Shown here: piece after piece, positions 43,392-55,578 of the stretch | How positions within the stretch are numbered: position 1 is the first letter of the stretch | How the letters are laid out: each line of letters starts with the position of its first letter | From: Longimicrobiales bacterium | Lineage (GTDB): Bacteria > Gemmatimonadota > Gemmatimonadetes > Longimicrobiales > Gaopeijiaceae | Length of the DNA stretch: 64,000 nucleotides | Direction: 5' to 3' | NCBI GenBank assembly: GCA_028284495.1 | Contig: JANQRP010000004.1 | Span: forward strand, 88,459 to 152,458 | Notes under the pieces: model-generated | Database searches by the model: none | Told to the model about the DNA's origin: nothing | The model's input: only the letters and a program-made list of their open reading frames with translations | Program-made: the position numbers and the translations under genes

Positions 43392-44064
43392 GCTGCTTCG
43401 CCTCGCGGTCGTCGCGCTCGTCGTCGGATCGACGTCCGGCTGTGCCGCGCTCGACGACGCGATGGTCTTCATGTTCGGGCGCTCGATGCGCGACCAGGCG
43501 TCGTTCGATCCCTACGAGAACACGCGGAGCCCGGCGGATGCGTCGGTCTCCTTCTCGTCGGGCAACTTCGCGCCGGACCCGAGCTCGGTCATGTACGGCA
43601 CGCCGGCCCAGCACGACTACGACGTGCCGGACTTCGACAACGGCTACACCGTCCGCTTCGACCCCCTCCTGGACGAACTCGTGAACCCTGTCGCGGCCGA
43701 TCAGGCGTCGCTCGAGCGGGGTGAGGAGCTCTACATCCGCGTGTGCGCGCCGTGTCACGGTGAGGCCGGAATCGGCGCGGAAGCCTACCTGGCCGAGGAG
43801 TGGCTGGCGCTGCCGGTCTACAACCTCGCGGGCGAGACCGTCCAGGGATACTCCGACGGCTACCTGTACGCGATGATCCGCGTCGGGCGGGGCCAGATGC
43901 CGGCCTACGGCCATCAGGTCACGCACTTCGATCGCTGGCACATCGTGAATTACATCCGCCAGCTGCAGAACGAGTACGCGGCTGCGCAGGGGGCGGCCCC
44001 CGCCGCGGGCGAGGGCGCCGACGAGGGTGCGGACCAGGGCGCCGCCGACGGAGGGGAGAGCTGA
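43384..44064 (+). CDS. actE: Alternative complex III subunit ActE (monohaem cytochrome c lipoprotein)
   Basis: A 226-residue lipoprotein cytochrome with a signal peptide ending in lipobox T-S-G-C20, one haem site CAPCH (121-125) and a likely Met ligand in GRGQMPAYGH. The C-terminal tail is rich in Ala, Glu and Gly. GGGAGG (43372-43377) supports ATG 43384; the overlap with actD is 8 nt. It is the exit haem towards cytochrome oxidase or a soluble acceptor. Confidence 0.92.
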   Translation: MRKLLRLAVVALVVGSTSGCAALDDAMVFMFGRSMRDQASFDPYENTRSPADASVSFSSGNFAPDPSSVMYGTPAQHDYDVPDFDNGYTVRFDPLLDELVNPVAADQASLERGEELYIRVCAPCHGEAGIGAEAYLAEEWLALPVYNLAGETVQGYSDGYLYAMIRVGRGQMPAYGHQVTHFDRWHIVNYIRQLQNEYAAAQGAAPAAGEGADEGADQGAADGGES

Positions 44065-44065
44065 G

Positions 44066-45361
44066 ATGGCACACATCCATATTCCCGACTCGATTCCCAC
44101 GCGTTTCGTCGCCCGCAACAAGGGCGCCAACGCCGTCTTCGGGTTCATGGCGCTCATCGGGGTGGTCGCCTTCTTCATGCAGCTCGGCAACGACGCCCAG
44201 TCCGCGTGGATCAGCTACGTGTCCAACTGGCTGTTCTTCACCTCGGTCGCCATGGGTGGAATCGCCTTCGCGGCCGCGACCACGATCGTTCGCGCGAAGT
44301 GGAACTGGTCGCTTCGCCGCGTGAGCCTCGCGGGCATCGCCTTCCTGCCGATCGCATTCGTCCTGCTGATCCCGATGCTCTTCCTCCGGGAGGGCTACTT
44401 CCCGTGGATCGAGCAGATGGCGTACGACCCGATCGTGCAGGCCAAGGCGGCGTACCTGAACATCCCGTTCCTGATGGTCCGGAACTTCGTCGGTCCGCTG
44501 CTTCTCTTCGCGGTGGCCGGCTACTTCGCCTACCTCGCCTTGCGACCCGACATGGGCCGCGTGGCCGAAGACGAGCTCGACGCGGGTCAGCGGACGTGGC
44601 GAGACCGGCTGATGGCGGGATGGAACGGCCAGGAGGCCGAGGAGCTTCACAGCCGCAACCGCATGGCGCGTCTCGGGCCCGTGTTCCTGATCCTGTACGC
44701 GTCGATCATGAGCTTCATCGTGTACGACTACGCGATGTCGCTCGAGTCGCACTGGTTCAGCACGCTCTTCGGCGGCTGGTACTTCATGGCGGCCCTGTGG
44801 GGCGGTGTCGCGTTCACGGCGCTGACCGGCGTCTGGCTTCGCGGGCAGGACGACTTCGCGTACAAGGCCATCTCGATCCAGCAGCGGCACGACATCGGGA
44901 AGCTGGCCTTCGGTTTCACCGTGTTCTGGACGTACCTCTTCTGGTCCCAGTACATCGTGATCTGGTACGGGAAGCTCCCCTGGGAACAGATCTACATGGT
45001 CAAGCGGGCCGGGCACGGCTGGGGCACGTTCTCGCTGCTCGTCATCGTGACCTGCTTCGTGATTCCCTTCGCGGGACTGATCGGACGGGCACCGAAGCTG
45101 AGCACGAAGTGGCTCGCCTTCATGACGATGACGATCCTGTTCGGGCTGTGGTGCGAGCGCTACTGGCTAATCGCTCCGACGCTGCAGACGGATGGCTACG
45201 ACGTCATGAACATGGCCTACCAGACGGGCATCGGGATCGGCTTCCTCGGGCTCTTCATGGGTTCGGTGCTCTGGTTCTTCAACACCTTCCCGATCATCCA
45301 GATCTGGCAGCCGCCGCAGTTCGACGAGACGCACGAGACGGAGCTCGCACACGTCAGCTGA
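44066..45361 (+). CDS. actF: Alternative complex III subunit ActF
   Basis: A 431-residue NrfD-like membrane protein with about ten helices, paralogous to ActC. The stretch VFLILYASIMSFIVYDYAMSLE and the GWYFMAALWGG segment are typical of ActF. It begins 1 bp after the actE stop. No actG gene and no cytochrome oxidase genes follow; a strong terminator stands 60 bp downstream, so the operon ends here. Confidence 0.92.
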   Translation: MAHIHIPDSIPTRFVARNKGANAVFGFMALIGVVAFFMQLGNDAQSAWISYVSNWLFFTSVAMGGIAFAAATTIVRAKWNWSLRRVSLAGIAFLPIAFVLLIPMLFLREGYFPWIEQMAYDPIVQAKAAYLNIPFLMVRNFVGPLLLFAVAGYFAYLALRPDMGRVAEDELDAGQRTWRDRLMAGWNGQEAEELHSRNRMARLGPVFLILYASIMSFIVYDYAMSLESHWFSTLFGGWYFMAALWGGVAFTALTGVWLRGQDDFAYKAISIQQRHDIGKLAFGFTVFWTYLFWSQYIVIWYGKLPWEQIYMVKRAGHGWGTFSLLVIVTCFVIPFAGLIGRAPKLSTKWLAFMTMTILFGLWCERYWLIAPTLQTDGYDVMNMAYQTGIGIGFLGLFMGSVLWFFNTFPIIQIWQPPQFDETHETELAHVS

Positions 45362-45420
45362 GATCGCGCGCCGGGCACCCCCGGACCCCGGCCAACGGGC
45401 CCGACGGATGCGCCCGGCCG

Positions 45421-45454
45421 AAGGGCCTCGCCGAGTGGATCGGCGGGGCCCTTT
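45421..45454 (+). terminator. Intrinsic terminator of the act operon
   Basis: A 14-bp stem (AAGGGCCTCGCCGA with TCGGCGGGGCCCTT, one T-G wobble) around the loop GTGGA, followed by T-C-G. It lies 60 bp after actF and before the META-domain gene. Confidence 0.75.
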
Positions 45455-45544
45455 CGTGCATTATGGGTGCAGGGTACGCCGGCCGTGATCGGCGGCCCCG
45501 CACCGATCCCTTCACGGCCGACGAGGCCCCACCCGAACTCCTCC

Positions 45545-45955
45545 ATGCGCACGCTATCCCTCTCGATTCTGGTCGCGCTCGCAGCCTGTGCGTCCGCTCC
45601 GGTGCCTTCCGACGCTCCGCTGGAGGGGACGACGTGGGAGGTCGTCGAGGTGCGGGGCATCACGCCGCCCTCCTCCGCGGCTCCGGACCCCTACGTGGTG
45701 ATCCAGAGCGGCGACGGCCAGGTGGCGGGGAGCACGGGGTGCAACTCCTTCAACGGGCCCTACCGCGCGACGGGCAACGAACTGGTCATGGGCCCGCTCT
45801 CCTCCACCCGCAGGGCGTGCTCGACCGAGCTGGGCGATTTCGAGACCATCATGCTCGACGCGCTCGGGAAGACGCGCTTCTACGTCGTCCGGCTGAACGA
45901 GCTGTTCCTGTACGAGGGCCGGGAGGCGCACGTGCGCCTGCGCCGAGTACGGTAG
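45545..45955 (+). CDS. META-domain (HslJ-like) lipoprotein
   Basis: A 136-residue lipoprotein with a short signal peptide (lipobox L-A-A-C) and one META domain (EGTTWEVVEVRG, AGSTGCNSFNGPYRATGNEL, MGPLSSTRRAC). META-domain proteins such as HslJ are envelope proteins of uncertain function, some heat-induced. It lies 2 bp before the amidohydrolase start, so the pair is probably co-transcribed. Confidence 0.82.
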   Translation: MRTLSLSILVALAACASAPVPSDAPLEGTTWEVVEVRGITPPSSAAPDPYVVIQSGDGQVAGSTGCNSFNGPYRATGNELVMGPLSSTRRACSTELGDFETIMLDALGKTRFYVVRLNELFLYEGREAHVRLRRVR

Positions 45956-45957
45956 GC

Positions 45958-47445
45958 GTGCGGAGGGCTGCGGAACGGTCGCGTTCCGGACGACCGGGTC
46001 CGGCGCTGGCCGCTGTCGCGGTCGCCGGGGCCGTCCTGGCTGGCGTGGCGACACCCGGTTCGCTGGTCGCCCAGCGCGCCGAGGCCTACGCGAACTCGGT
46101 GCGGGCCTTCATCGCCGTGGACGCGCCCCGCGTTGTGATCGAGGGTGTGCGCCTGGTGGACGGGACGGGCGCGCCGGCTCGGGACGACATGCGCGTCGTG
46201 ATCGAGGGCGAGCGGATCGTCGCGGTGGAGTCGGCCGAGGGCGAGCCGGGCGCGGCCCCGGGCACGGTGATCGTGGACGGCGCCGGTCGGACGCTCACGC
46301 CGGGGTGGGTGATGGTGCACGAGCACATGTTCTACCCGTCGGGCCAGCGGCGCTACAACACCAACGAGGTGAGCTTTCCCCCGCTCTACCTCGCGGGTGG
46401 CACGACCACGATCCGGACCGGCGGAAGCATGGATCCGTACACCGACCTCCGGATCCGCCAGCGGATCGAGGCCGGCGAGCAGCCCGGCCCCCGGATGGAC
46501 GTCACGGGGCCGTATCTCGAGGGCGCCGGGGGTTTCGTGCTCGGGTTGCCGGAACTCCGGACGCCGGAGGAGGCACGCGACCACGTGAACTTCTGGATGG
46601 ATCGCGGCGTCGACTCCTTCAAGGCCTACAACCTGATCGATCGGGCCACCCTGGCCGCGGCGGTCGAGGCCGCCCACGCGCGGGGCGCCCGGGTCACCGC
46701 CCACCTCTGCTCGATCACCTATCGTGAGGCCGCCGACCTGGGCGTCGACAACCTCGAGCACGGTTTCCTAGCCGCGACGGACTGGGTCGAGGACAAGCGG
46801 CCCGACGAGTGCCCGAGAGGAGCCACCCAGAGCTACCTCGACCTCGATCCCGATGGCCCCGCCTTCCTCGACGTGGCCGACCACCTGATCGAACGAGGGG
46901 TCGCCATCACGTCCACGCTGACGGTGTTCGAGCGGCGTGCCGGAAGCCGCCCGGCCATGCGTGAGGGCGCGCTGGCGGCGATCGCCGAACCCCTGCGCGG
47001 TGGCGTGGCGCGCGTATCGGAGCGAGGTGCCGAGCCCGCGCCCGACTTCAGCGTCTGGTCCGGACTGCTCCCGAAGGCGATGCGGATGGAGAAGGTGTTC
47101 CACGATCGGGGTGGGCTGCTCCTCGCGGGCACCGACCCGACGGGAGCGGGCGACGTGATCCCGGGCTATGCGAATCTCCGCACCCTCGAGCTGCTCGTCG
47201 AGACGGGCTTCGCGTTCGAGGAGGCCGTCCGGATCGCGACGTACAACGGCGCCCTCTACCTCGAGCGCGAGGCGGACGTGGGCACGATCGAGGTCGGAAA
47301 GCTCGCCGACCTCGTCCTGATGGCGGGTGACCCTACGGCCGACGTCGCGGACGTCCGGAACGTCGAACTGGTCTTCAAGGGCGGAATCGGCTGGGACAGC
47401 GCGGCCCTGTTCGCGTCGGTGCGCGGGACGGTCGGAATCCGCTGA
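45958..47445 (+). CDS. Exported metal-dependent amidohydrolase
   Basis: A 495-residue enzyme with a signal peptide (hydrophobic LAAVAVAGAVLAGVA, cleavage near VAQ). The catalytic fold begins IEGVRLVDGTGAP, metal ligands appear in MVHEHMFYP, a lysine in SFKAYNLID is the likely carboxylated bridging residue, ARVTAHLCS and DNLEHGF give two more histidines, and AGTDPTG gives the Asp. The C-terminal GTIEVGKLADLVLM is the usual amidohydrolase ending. The substrate may be a cyclic amide or dipeptide but cannot be assigned. GTG 45958 is the only start near the signal sequence. Confidence 0.82.
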   Translation: MRRAAERSRSGRPGPALAAVAVAGAVLAGVATPGSLVAQRAEAYANSVRAFIAVDAPRVVIEGVRLVDGTGAPARDDMRVVIEGERIVAVESAEGEPGAAPGTVIVDGAGRTLTPGWVMVHEHMFYPSGQRRYNTNEVSFPPLYLAGGTTTIRTGGSMDPYTDLRIRQRIEAGEQPGPRMDVTGPYLEGAGGFVLGLPELRTPEEARDHVNFWMDRGVDSFKAYNLIDRATLAAAVEAAHARGARVTAHLCSITYREAADLGVDNLEHGFLAATDWVEDKRPDECPRGATQSYLDLDPDGPAFLDVADHLIERGVAITSTLTVFERRAGSRPAMREGALAAIAEPLRGGVARVSERGAEPAPDFSVWSGLLPKAMRMEKVFHDRGGLLLAGTDPTGAGDVIPGYANLRTLELLVETGFAFEEAVRIATYNGALYLEREADVGTIEVGKLADLVLMAGDPTADVADVRNVELVFKGGIGWDSAALFASVRGTVGIR

Positions 47446-47454
47446 AGCGCGGGT

Positions 47455-48258
47455 TCAGTCCGCGGCGCCCTGGCTGAGCGAAGCCCGCAGACGATCCAGA
47501 ACCTCGTCGTGCAGTAGTCCGTTGGTCGAGATCCCGGACCCTCCGTGGATGGTTTCCTCGCCGTCCAGCGACGTGAAGGTCCCACCCGCCTCGCGGAGGA
47601 TGGTGAGAAGAGGGGCCGCGTCCCATGGCGAGAGCTCCGGATCGACCATGATGTCGGCCCGTCCGGTCGCCACCAGCATGTGCCCGTAGGCGTCTCCCCA
47701 CGTCCGTGAGAAGCCCACACGCCGGCGTAGCGCCTCCCATCCGTCGGCGAGGTGGCTCGAGGTGACGGCTCCGTCATCGGTCGTCAGGAGCAGCGCGACG
47801 CCGAGGTCGTCGTTGGTGGACACGGCGCAGGGATTGCCGTTGTACCGCGCTCCGAAGCCTCGCCCCGCAACCACGGTCTCGCGCGTGGCCGGGAAGTGCG
47901 CGACCCCCACCACCGGCTCGCCCTCGAGCTCGATGCCGATTAGGACGCCGTAGAGGGGCACGCCGCGGATGAACGACTTGGTCCCGTCGATGGGGTCGAG
48001 GATCCAGCGCACGTCGGACCCGGCGCCGGTCTCCCCGAACTCCTCGCCGAGGATGGCGTGGCCCGGGAAGCGGTCGGATATGCGGTCCCGCAAGAGCGTC
48101 TCGGCATGACGATCGGCGACCGTCACGGGCGTCCCGTCGTCCTTCGCCTCGGCGTCGACGCCGGCTCCGAACCAGCGGAGCGTTACCTCGCCCGCTTCAC
48201 GAGCGAAGGACTCCGCCTCGGTCATGAACTCGAGGATGCGATCACGGGAGTCGGACAT
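47455..48258 (-). CDS. hisN: Histidinol-phosphatase (inositol monophosphatase family)
   Basis: A 267-residue phosphatase with metal motifs EEFGE (near residue 72) and WILDPIDGTKSFIRGVPLYG, the latter sequence being typical of HisN-type histidinol-phosphatases rather than general inositol phosphatases; a third metal site is in SPWDAAPLL. It would dephosphorylate histidinol phosphate in histidine synthesis. No other his gene is nearby. It is convergent with the amidohydrolase gene. ATG 48258 gives the family's usual length. Confidence 0.85.
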   Translation of the reverse strand: MSDSRDRILEFMTEAESFAREAGEVTLRWFGAGVDAEAKDDGTPVTVADRHAETLLRDRISDRFPGHAILGEEFGETGAGSDVRWILDPIDGTKSFIRGVPLYGVLIGIELEGEPVVGVAHFPATRETVVAGRGFGARYNGNPCAVSTNDDLGVALLLTTDDGAVTSSHLADGWEALRRRVGFSRTWGDAYGHMLVATGRADIMVDPELSPWDAAPLLTILREAGGTFTSLDGEETIHGGSGISTNGLLHDEVLDRLRASLSQGAAD

Positions 48259-48560
48259 GGGAATTGCGGCTGGGAGTCCTGCGCTACAGATGCGCGGGGC
48301 AGACGCGTTCCGGATCGGTCGTACTCGGGGTCGGCGTCCCGACGTCACGTGTGACGCACGGCGTTCCACCGGTCCTTCGCCCGGGGCACAGACCCCGGCG
48401 ATCCTCCCGCCACGAATCCGATCCAGATACGTGAACAGCCCGTTCGGGATGGCTGTCTACCACGGTACGACCCGAGGGTTTCACCCGTGGTTCGCCTTCA
48501 GATTCTGTTTCGGATGGTCGTTCTGCAAGTGTTCGGTTTGGCTCGACCCGCGACCCCGAC
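48259..48560. other. Intergenic stretch with tandem hairpins, no gene seen
   Basis: About 300 bp between the RNA methyltransferase stop and the hisN start on the minus strand. No convincing ORF. It contains possible hairpins at 48381-48398 (CCGGGG/CCCCGG), 48435-48456 (ACAGCC/GGCTGT) and 48460-48490 (CCACGG/CCGTGG with an inner ACCC/GGGT). These may be a terminator for the upstream unit or a leader structure of hisN. No known riboswitch was recognised. Confidence 0.35.
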
Positions 48561-49379
48561 TCACTCGTCGTCGGAACGGGAATCCTTCTCCTCGTCCTGC
48601 GGGGGAGGTGCGGGCACGTTGCGATCGATCCAGTTTCCGATCTCGAATCCGATCGCCGCGAGCAGGCGCGACTCCCGTCGGTCCAGCTCGGCGCGTGAGA
48701 GGATCGTCCGGATGGTCCTGAGCACGGCCTCGGGCTCCCGGGCCTTGAAGAAGTCGATGCGGTGAAGACCCTGTTCGAGCGCTCCGAACATATGCTCCAT
48801 CTCGCCCCGCGTCGCGGCGCGCGTGGCTCGCCGACCCTCGGGCAGGGCGCGGTCGGTGTCACCGACGTGCATCGACAGTTCCCAGCAGAGCACGAGGACG
48901 GCCTGAGCGAGGTTCAGGCTCGTGAAGCGAGCGTCCGTTGGGATGATCACGATTCGATCGCAGCGGTCGAGCGCTTCGTTGTCGAGTCCGCGGTCCTCCC
49001 GCCCGAAGACGATCGCGACCGTGCCGTCCGTCGCCCGCTCGACCATCTCCTGCGTCAGTTCGCGCGGGCGCCCGTAGTTCCGGTTGGCCGAGCGCCGACG
49101 CGCCGACGTGCCGATCACCCAGACCGCATCGGAGAGGGCTTCATCGAGCGAGTCGTGGATCTCGAGCGAGTCCAGGACGGGGCCGGCCTGGTGCGCGATG
49201 CCGCTGATGCGGTACTCGGAGAACTCCCTGGGGCGGACCAGGCGGAGTCGGAAGACTCCCATGTTGGTCATGGCCCGGATCGTTCCCGCGATGTTCACGA
49301 GGTCCTGCGTCTCGTGCAGGACGATCACCACACGGTCGAGCGCGTTTCCGGAGGTGGGCGGCGGCGAGCGATCGGTCAC
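48561..49379 (-). CDS. trmJ: TrmJ-like SPOUT RNA 2'-O-methyltransferase
   Basis: A 272-residue SPOUT (TrmH-group) methyltransferase: VVIVLHETQDLVNIAGTIRAMTNMG is motif 1, VAIVFGREDRGLDNEALDRCD motif 2, and ARFTSLNLAQAVLVLCWEL motif 3, which together form the SAM-binding knot. The helical C-terminal extension (FFKAREPEAVLRTIRTILSR) is typical of TrmJ, which methylates tRNA position 32; other TrmH-group targets remain possible. The start GTG 49379 overlaps the MFS stop by 4 nt. Confidence 0.82.
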   Translation of the reverse strand: MTDRSPPPTSGNALDRVVIVLHETQDLVNIAGTIRAMTNMGVFRLRLVRPREFSEYRISGIAHQAGPVLDSLEIHDSLDEALSDAVWVIGTSARRRSANRNYGRPRELTQEMVERATDGTVAIVFGREDRGLDNEALDRCDRIVIIPTDARFTSLNLAQAVLVLCWELSMHVGDTDRALPEGRRATRAATRGEMEHMFGALEQGLHRIDFFKAREPEAVLRTIRTILSRAELDRRESRLLAAIGFEIGNWIDRNVPAPPPQDEEKDSRSDDE

Positions 49380-50662
49380 GAGCCGGTACTCCCGCCCGCG
49401 ACGGTCTCGCGCACCCCTTTGGTCACGGTGTCCGGCGGCCCGCCACCGGGAGCGCCGGAGCGTCCCGGAAGACCGACCGACAGGAAGGTGAGCGCCCCGA
49501 TTCCGGCGATCCAGGCGATCGCGGCGCCCATGAGGTAGGGCACCCCGGTACCGACGTCGAAGGCGACGCCCGCCGCGGCCGGGCCGACGATACGAGCCAT
49601 CGATCCGACGCTCTGACCGACACCCAGGACGCCACCGCGCAGATCGTCGGGGGCGACGCGGCTCACGAGGCTCAGCAGGGACGGCAGGGCACCCCCGTAT
49701 CCGATCGCGAGGAGCCCCAGCCCGGTCAGCAGGACGGGCACGGACTCGGAGAGCGAGATCAGGAGCATGCCCGCGACGAAGGGGACACCGCTCATGCGGA
49801 TGAGCCGGAGCTCGCCGAGGCGCGGCACGAGCCGTCGGACGAGCGCCCCCTGCATAAGGGCGGAGAGGAGGCCGAGGAAGGCGAAGAGGTACCCGGCCTC
49901 CCGCGCGTCGAAGCCGAACCGCGCCGCACCGAAGAGCGAGAGTGTGGGCTGGATGACGGCGAAGGCCGTCGTGAACAGGAAGTAGAGGACGAGCGCCTTC
50001 CGCAGATCCGGAAGCCGGAACGCACGGCCGAGTCCGTCGATCGTGTACCGGAAGGTGCGGCCACGTGCTGCCCGCTGTTCCGGCGGCAGGGTCTCCGGGA
50101 GGAGCACCATCGCCGCCACGGCGTTGAGCGCGCAGAGCCCCGCCGCGAACAGACCCGGCGCCGCGAACGAGACCGATGCGAGGATCCCGCCGATGGCCGG
50201 ACCGATGGTGAATCCGAGCCCGAACGCCGCTCCGATGAGCCCCATGTTGCCCGCGCGCCTCTCCGGGGGGCTCACGTCGGCGATGTACGCCTCCGCGACC
50301 GGGATGGTCGAGCCGCCGACCCCCGCAAGCACTCGGGAGGCGAACAGCCACAGGAACGACTGCGAGAAGGCGAACACGACGTACGCGACTGCGGACCCGA
50401 CAAGTCCCAGCACGAGGATCGGCTTCCGACCGTGTCGGTCACTCAGGCGTCCCCAGAGGGGCGCCATGAAGAACTGCGCCACCGCGTAGATCGTGACGAG
50501 TAGCCCGATCGATGCCCCGTCTGCCCCGAATCCGTCCGCATAGAGCGGCAGGAGGGGCAGGACGATCCCGAATCCGATCAGGTCGACGAGGACCGTGAGG
50601 AAGAGGACCGGCAGGCGGGACCGCGAGGGGGGTGGCGCGGCGTCAGCCGAGGCGGTCGTCAC
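49376..50662 (-). CDS. MFS exporter (TetA-like)
   Basis: A 428-residue major facilitator with 12 helices. [25 protein letters not shown] opens it, and the loop 2-3 motif is [16 protein letters not shown], as in tetracycline/H+ antiporters; the mid-membrane GPAIGGILA motif C marks an exporter. The drug is not predictable. The GTG start lies inside the tatA gene (20-nt overlap), and the stop overlaps the methyltransferase, so the genes are translated as one unit. Confidence 0.85.
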   Translation of the reverse strand: MTTASADAAPPPSRSRLPVLFLTVLVDLIGFGIVLPLLPLYADGFGADGASIGLLVTIYAVAQFFMAPLWGRLSDRHGRKPILVLGLVGSAVAYVVFAFSQSFLWLFASRVLAGVGGSTIPVAEAYIADVSPPERRAGNMGLIGAAFGLGFTIGPAIGGILASVSFAAPGLFAAGLCALNAVAAMVLLPETLPPEQRAARGRTFRYTIDGLGRAFRLPDLRKALVLYFLFTTAFAVIQPTLSLFGAARFGFDAREAGYLFAFLGLLSALMQGALVRRLVPRLGELRLIRMSGVPFVAGMLLISLSESVPVLLTGLGLLAIGYGGALPSLLSLVSRVAPDDLRGGVLGVGQSVGSMARIVGPAAAGVAFDVGTGVPYLMGAAIAWIAGIGALTFLSVGLPGRSGAPGGGPPDTVTKGVRETVAGGSTGS

Positions 50663-50831
50663 CGGAATCGGGGCGGTCGTCGGACGGGGGGTCGGGTGGC
50701 GAGATCTCGCCCTTGAAGTTGCGAATGCCTTCCCCGAGACCGCGTGCGATCTGCGGGATCTTCCGCGCGCCGAAGATGAGCACGAGCATCGCCACGATCA
50801 GAACGAGCTCGCCGATGCCGAGTCCGAACAT
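50643..50831 (-). CDS. tatA: Twin-arginine translocase subunit TatA/E
   Basis: A 62-residue protein with the typical layout: a transmembrane helix ([17 protein letters not shown]), the [21 protein letters not shown] amphipathic helix (read across 20-40) and a short charged tail. It forms the pore of the Tat system that exports folded proteins such as the Tat-signal proteins encoded in this window. No tatB or tatC is adjacent. It lies 12 bp after the acyl-CoA dehydrogenase stop and overlaps the MFS start by 20 nt. Confidence 0.9.
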   Translation of the reverse strand: MFGLGIGELVLIVAMLVLIFGARKIPQIARGLGEGIRNFKGEISPPDPPSDDRPDSGDDRLG

Positions 50832-50843
50832 CCGCCTTCCTGG

Positions 50844-52010
50844 TCAGCGAAGCAGCATCTTTGCGATGGTCTGCTTCTGCATGTTGGACGTTCCCTCGTA
50901 GATCGTCCCGATCTTCGCGTCCCGGTAGTATTTCTCCACCGGGTACTCCTTCGTGAAGCCGTACCCACCGTAGAGGTCGATGCACGTCGACGCGACCTGC
51001 TGCGCGATCTCGGAAGCGTACAGCTTCGCCTGCGCGGCCTGCAGAAGGAACGGCTCGCCGGCGTCCTTCAGACGCGCGGCGTTGTAGACCAGCAGGCGTG
51101 CGGCCTCGATCTTCGTGGCCATCTCGGCCAGCTGGAACTGCACGCCCTGGAACTGACCGATCGCGCGCCCGAACTGCTCGCGCTCCTGAACGTACCGGAC
51201 CGTGTGATCGAGGGCGCCCTGCGCCAGCCCGACCATCTGGGCCCCGATACCGATCCGGCCCTCGTTGAGCGTCTCGATCGCGACCTTGTATCCCTTCCCC
51301 ACGTCGCCGAGGACGTTCGCCGCGGGGACGCGCACGCCATCGAAGACCAGCTCGGTCGTCGAGGAAGCCCGAATCCCGAGCTTGTCCTCCTTCTTGCCGA
51401 CCGTGAACCCGTCCATTCCGCGTTCGACGATGAACGCGGTGATCCCCTTGTAGCCCGCCTCGGGGTCGACGTTGGCGAAGACGATGAAGAGGTCGGCTTC
51501 GTTCCCGTTCGTGATCCAGAGCTTCTGCCCCTCGACCACCCAGTCGTCGCCGTCGAGCGCCGCCCGGCAGGCCAACGCGAAGGCGTCCGAGCCACTTCCG
51601 GCCTCCGACAGGGCGTACGCCCCGACCGCCTCGGTCGCGAGGCGCGGCAGGAAGCGCGCCTTCTGCTCGTCCGAGCCCCAGCGGTTGAAGGCGTTGATGA
51701 CCAGCGTGTTCTGGACGTCGACGAGGACGCCGACGGCCGGGTCGATGCGCGAGAGCTCCTCGACGATGAGGATCGACGTGAAAAAGCTCGCGCCCGCGCC
51801 GCCGTGCTCCTCGGGGATCTCGATGCCCATGAGCCCCATCTCGAAGAGCATCGGCAGGAGATCCGCGTCCATCTCCGCCGCCTCGTCCATCCGGATGGCG
51901 CGCTCGGCGAGCTCGGATTCGGCGAAGCCGCGAACGGCGTCGCGGAAGAGCTGCTCGTCTTCGGACAGGGTCGTCAGCGCGGGGCGAGATGCGGTCAGAA
52001 CGGTCGACAT
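50844..52010 (-). CDS. Acyl-CoA dehydrogenase (short/branched-chain type)
   Basis: A 388-residue flavoenzyme. YALSEAGSGSDAF and WITNGNEADLFIVFA are the FAD-contacting signatures, RYVQEREQFGRAI is the mid-chain motif, and the catalytic base is E372 in GTIYEGTSN, the position used by short-chain and branched-chain (ACADSB-like) enzymes. It oxidises acyl-CoA esters in fatty-acid or branched-chain amino-acid catabolism. It is divergent from gcvH by a 209-bp spacer and is the first gene of the minus-strand unit with tatA, the MFS exporter and the methyltransferase. Confidence 0.9.
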   Translation of the reverse strand: MSTVLTASRPALTTLSEDEQLFRDAVRGFAESELAERAIRMDEAAEMDADLLPMLFEMGLMGIEIPEEHGGAGASFFTSILIVEELSRIDPAVGVLVDVQNTLVINAFNRWGSDEQKARFLPRLATEAVGAYALSEAGSGSDAFALACRAALDGDDWVVEGQKLWITNGNEADLFIVFANVDPEAGYKGITAFIVERGMDGFTVGKKEDKLGIRASSTTELVFDGVRVPAANVLGDVGKGYKVAIETLNEGRIGIGAQMVGLAQGALDHTVRYVQEREQFGRAIGQFQGVQFQLAEMATKIEAARLLVYNAARLKDAGEPFLLQAAQAKLYASEIAQQVASTCIDLYGGYGFTKEYPVEKYYRDAKIGTIYEGTSNMQKQTIAKMLLR

Positions 52011-52219
52011 CGGAGGAGGCTTCGTGCTCGTGCGGGAGTTCTCGAGGGTGCGGGACCCGGCCCCTGAAAGGTAGGAACGGCCCGCTTCAGCGGGAACCCG
52101 GCAGACGGGCGAATCACGTCGCCGGGCGCCCTACTCGTACCCGTGTGCTCGGGATATCTTCCGTGTCTCGACGCTGTCCCAGTTCTCCGCCCCCCGCTCG
52201 CCCCGCGCACGAGGCCGCC

Positions 52220-52606
52220 ATGTCGCAGATCCCCGACGATCTTCGCTACACCGAGGACCACGAGTACCTCCGGAAGAACGACGACGGCACATGGTCGGTC
52301 GGAATCACCGACTACGCGCAGGGCGAGCTGGGCGACATCGTGTTCGTGGAGCTTCCGGCCGCCGGTGATTCCTTCGAGAAGAAGGACTCCTTCGGCACGA
52401 TCGAGGCGGTCAAGGCGGTCAGCGACCTCTACGCCCCGCTCGCCGGGGAGGTGGTCGCGGTGAATGACGCGCTCGAGGACGACCCCGGCGTGGTGAACAG
52501 CGACCCGTACGGTGCCGGATGGATGATCCGCATCCGTCCGTCGGACGAGGGCGCCGTGTCCGGCCTCCTCGACGCCGCCGGCTACGCGGAGCACATCGGC
52601 GAATAG
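52220..52606 (+). CDS. gcvH: Glycine cleavage system H protein
   Basis: A 128-residue lipoyl carrier. [11 protein letters not shown] opens it, [19 protein letters not shown] is the conserved hairpin, and K65 in [15 protein letters not shown] is the lipoylated lysine. It shuttles the aminomethyl group between P and T proteins. gcvP follows 40 bp downstream; a lipoate/octanoate transferase gene completes the unit. gcvT and the L protein are not in the window. Confidence 0.93.
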   Translation: MSQIPDDLRYTEDHEYLRKNDDGTWSVGITDYAQGELGDIVFVELPAAGDSFEKKDSFGTIEAVKAVSDLYAPLAGEVVAVNDALEDDPGVVNSDPYGAGWMIRIRPSDEGAVSGLLDAAGYAEHIGE

Positions 52607-52646
52607 CATCCTCGGCGAGGCGCGCCAAATCAACGACACCATCGAC

Positions 52647-55523
<2,877 letters not shown>

Positions 55524-55578
55524 CGGAGCGCGTGATTCCGAGCGTCGTGTCGCGGGTCGTTCCTGTCACGACGGACCC

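Noticed and set aside
44206..47445. 1079-residue frame ending in the amidohydrolase
   Set aside because: The first 580 codons are a shadow of actF and intergenic DNA including the terminator; the signal peptide places the start at 45958.
52011..52219. Glycine riboswitch upstream of gcvH
   Set aside because: I looked for the conserved glycine aptamer core in the 209-bp spacer and did not find it; no feature is claimed.
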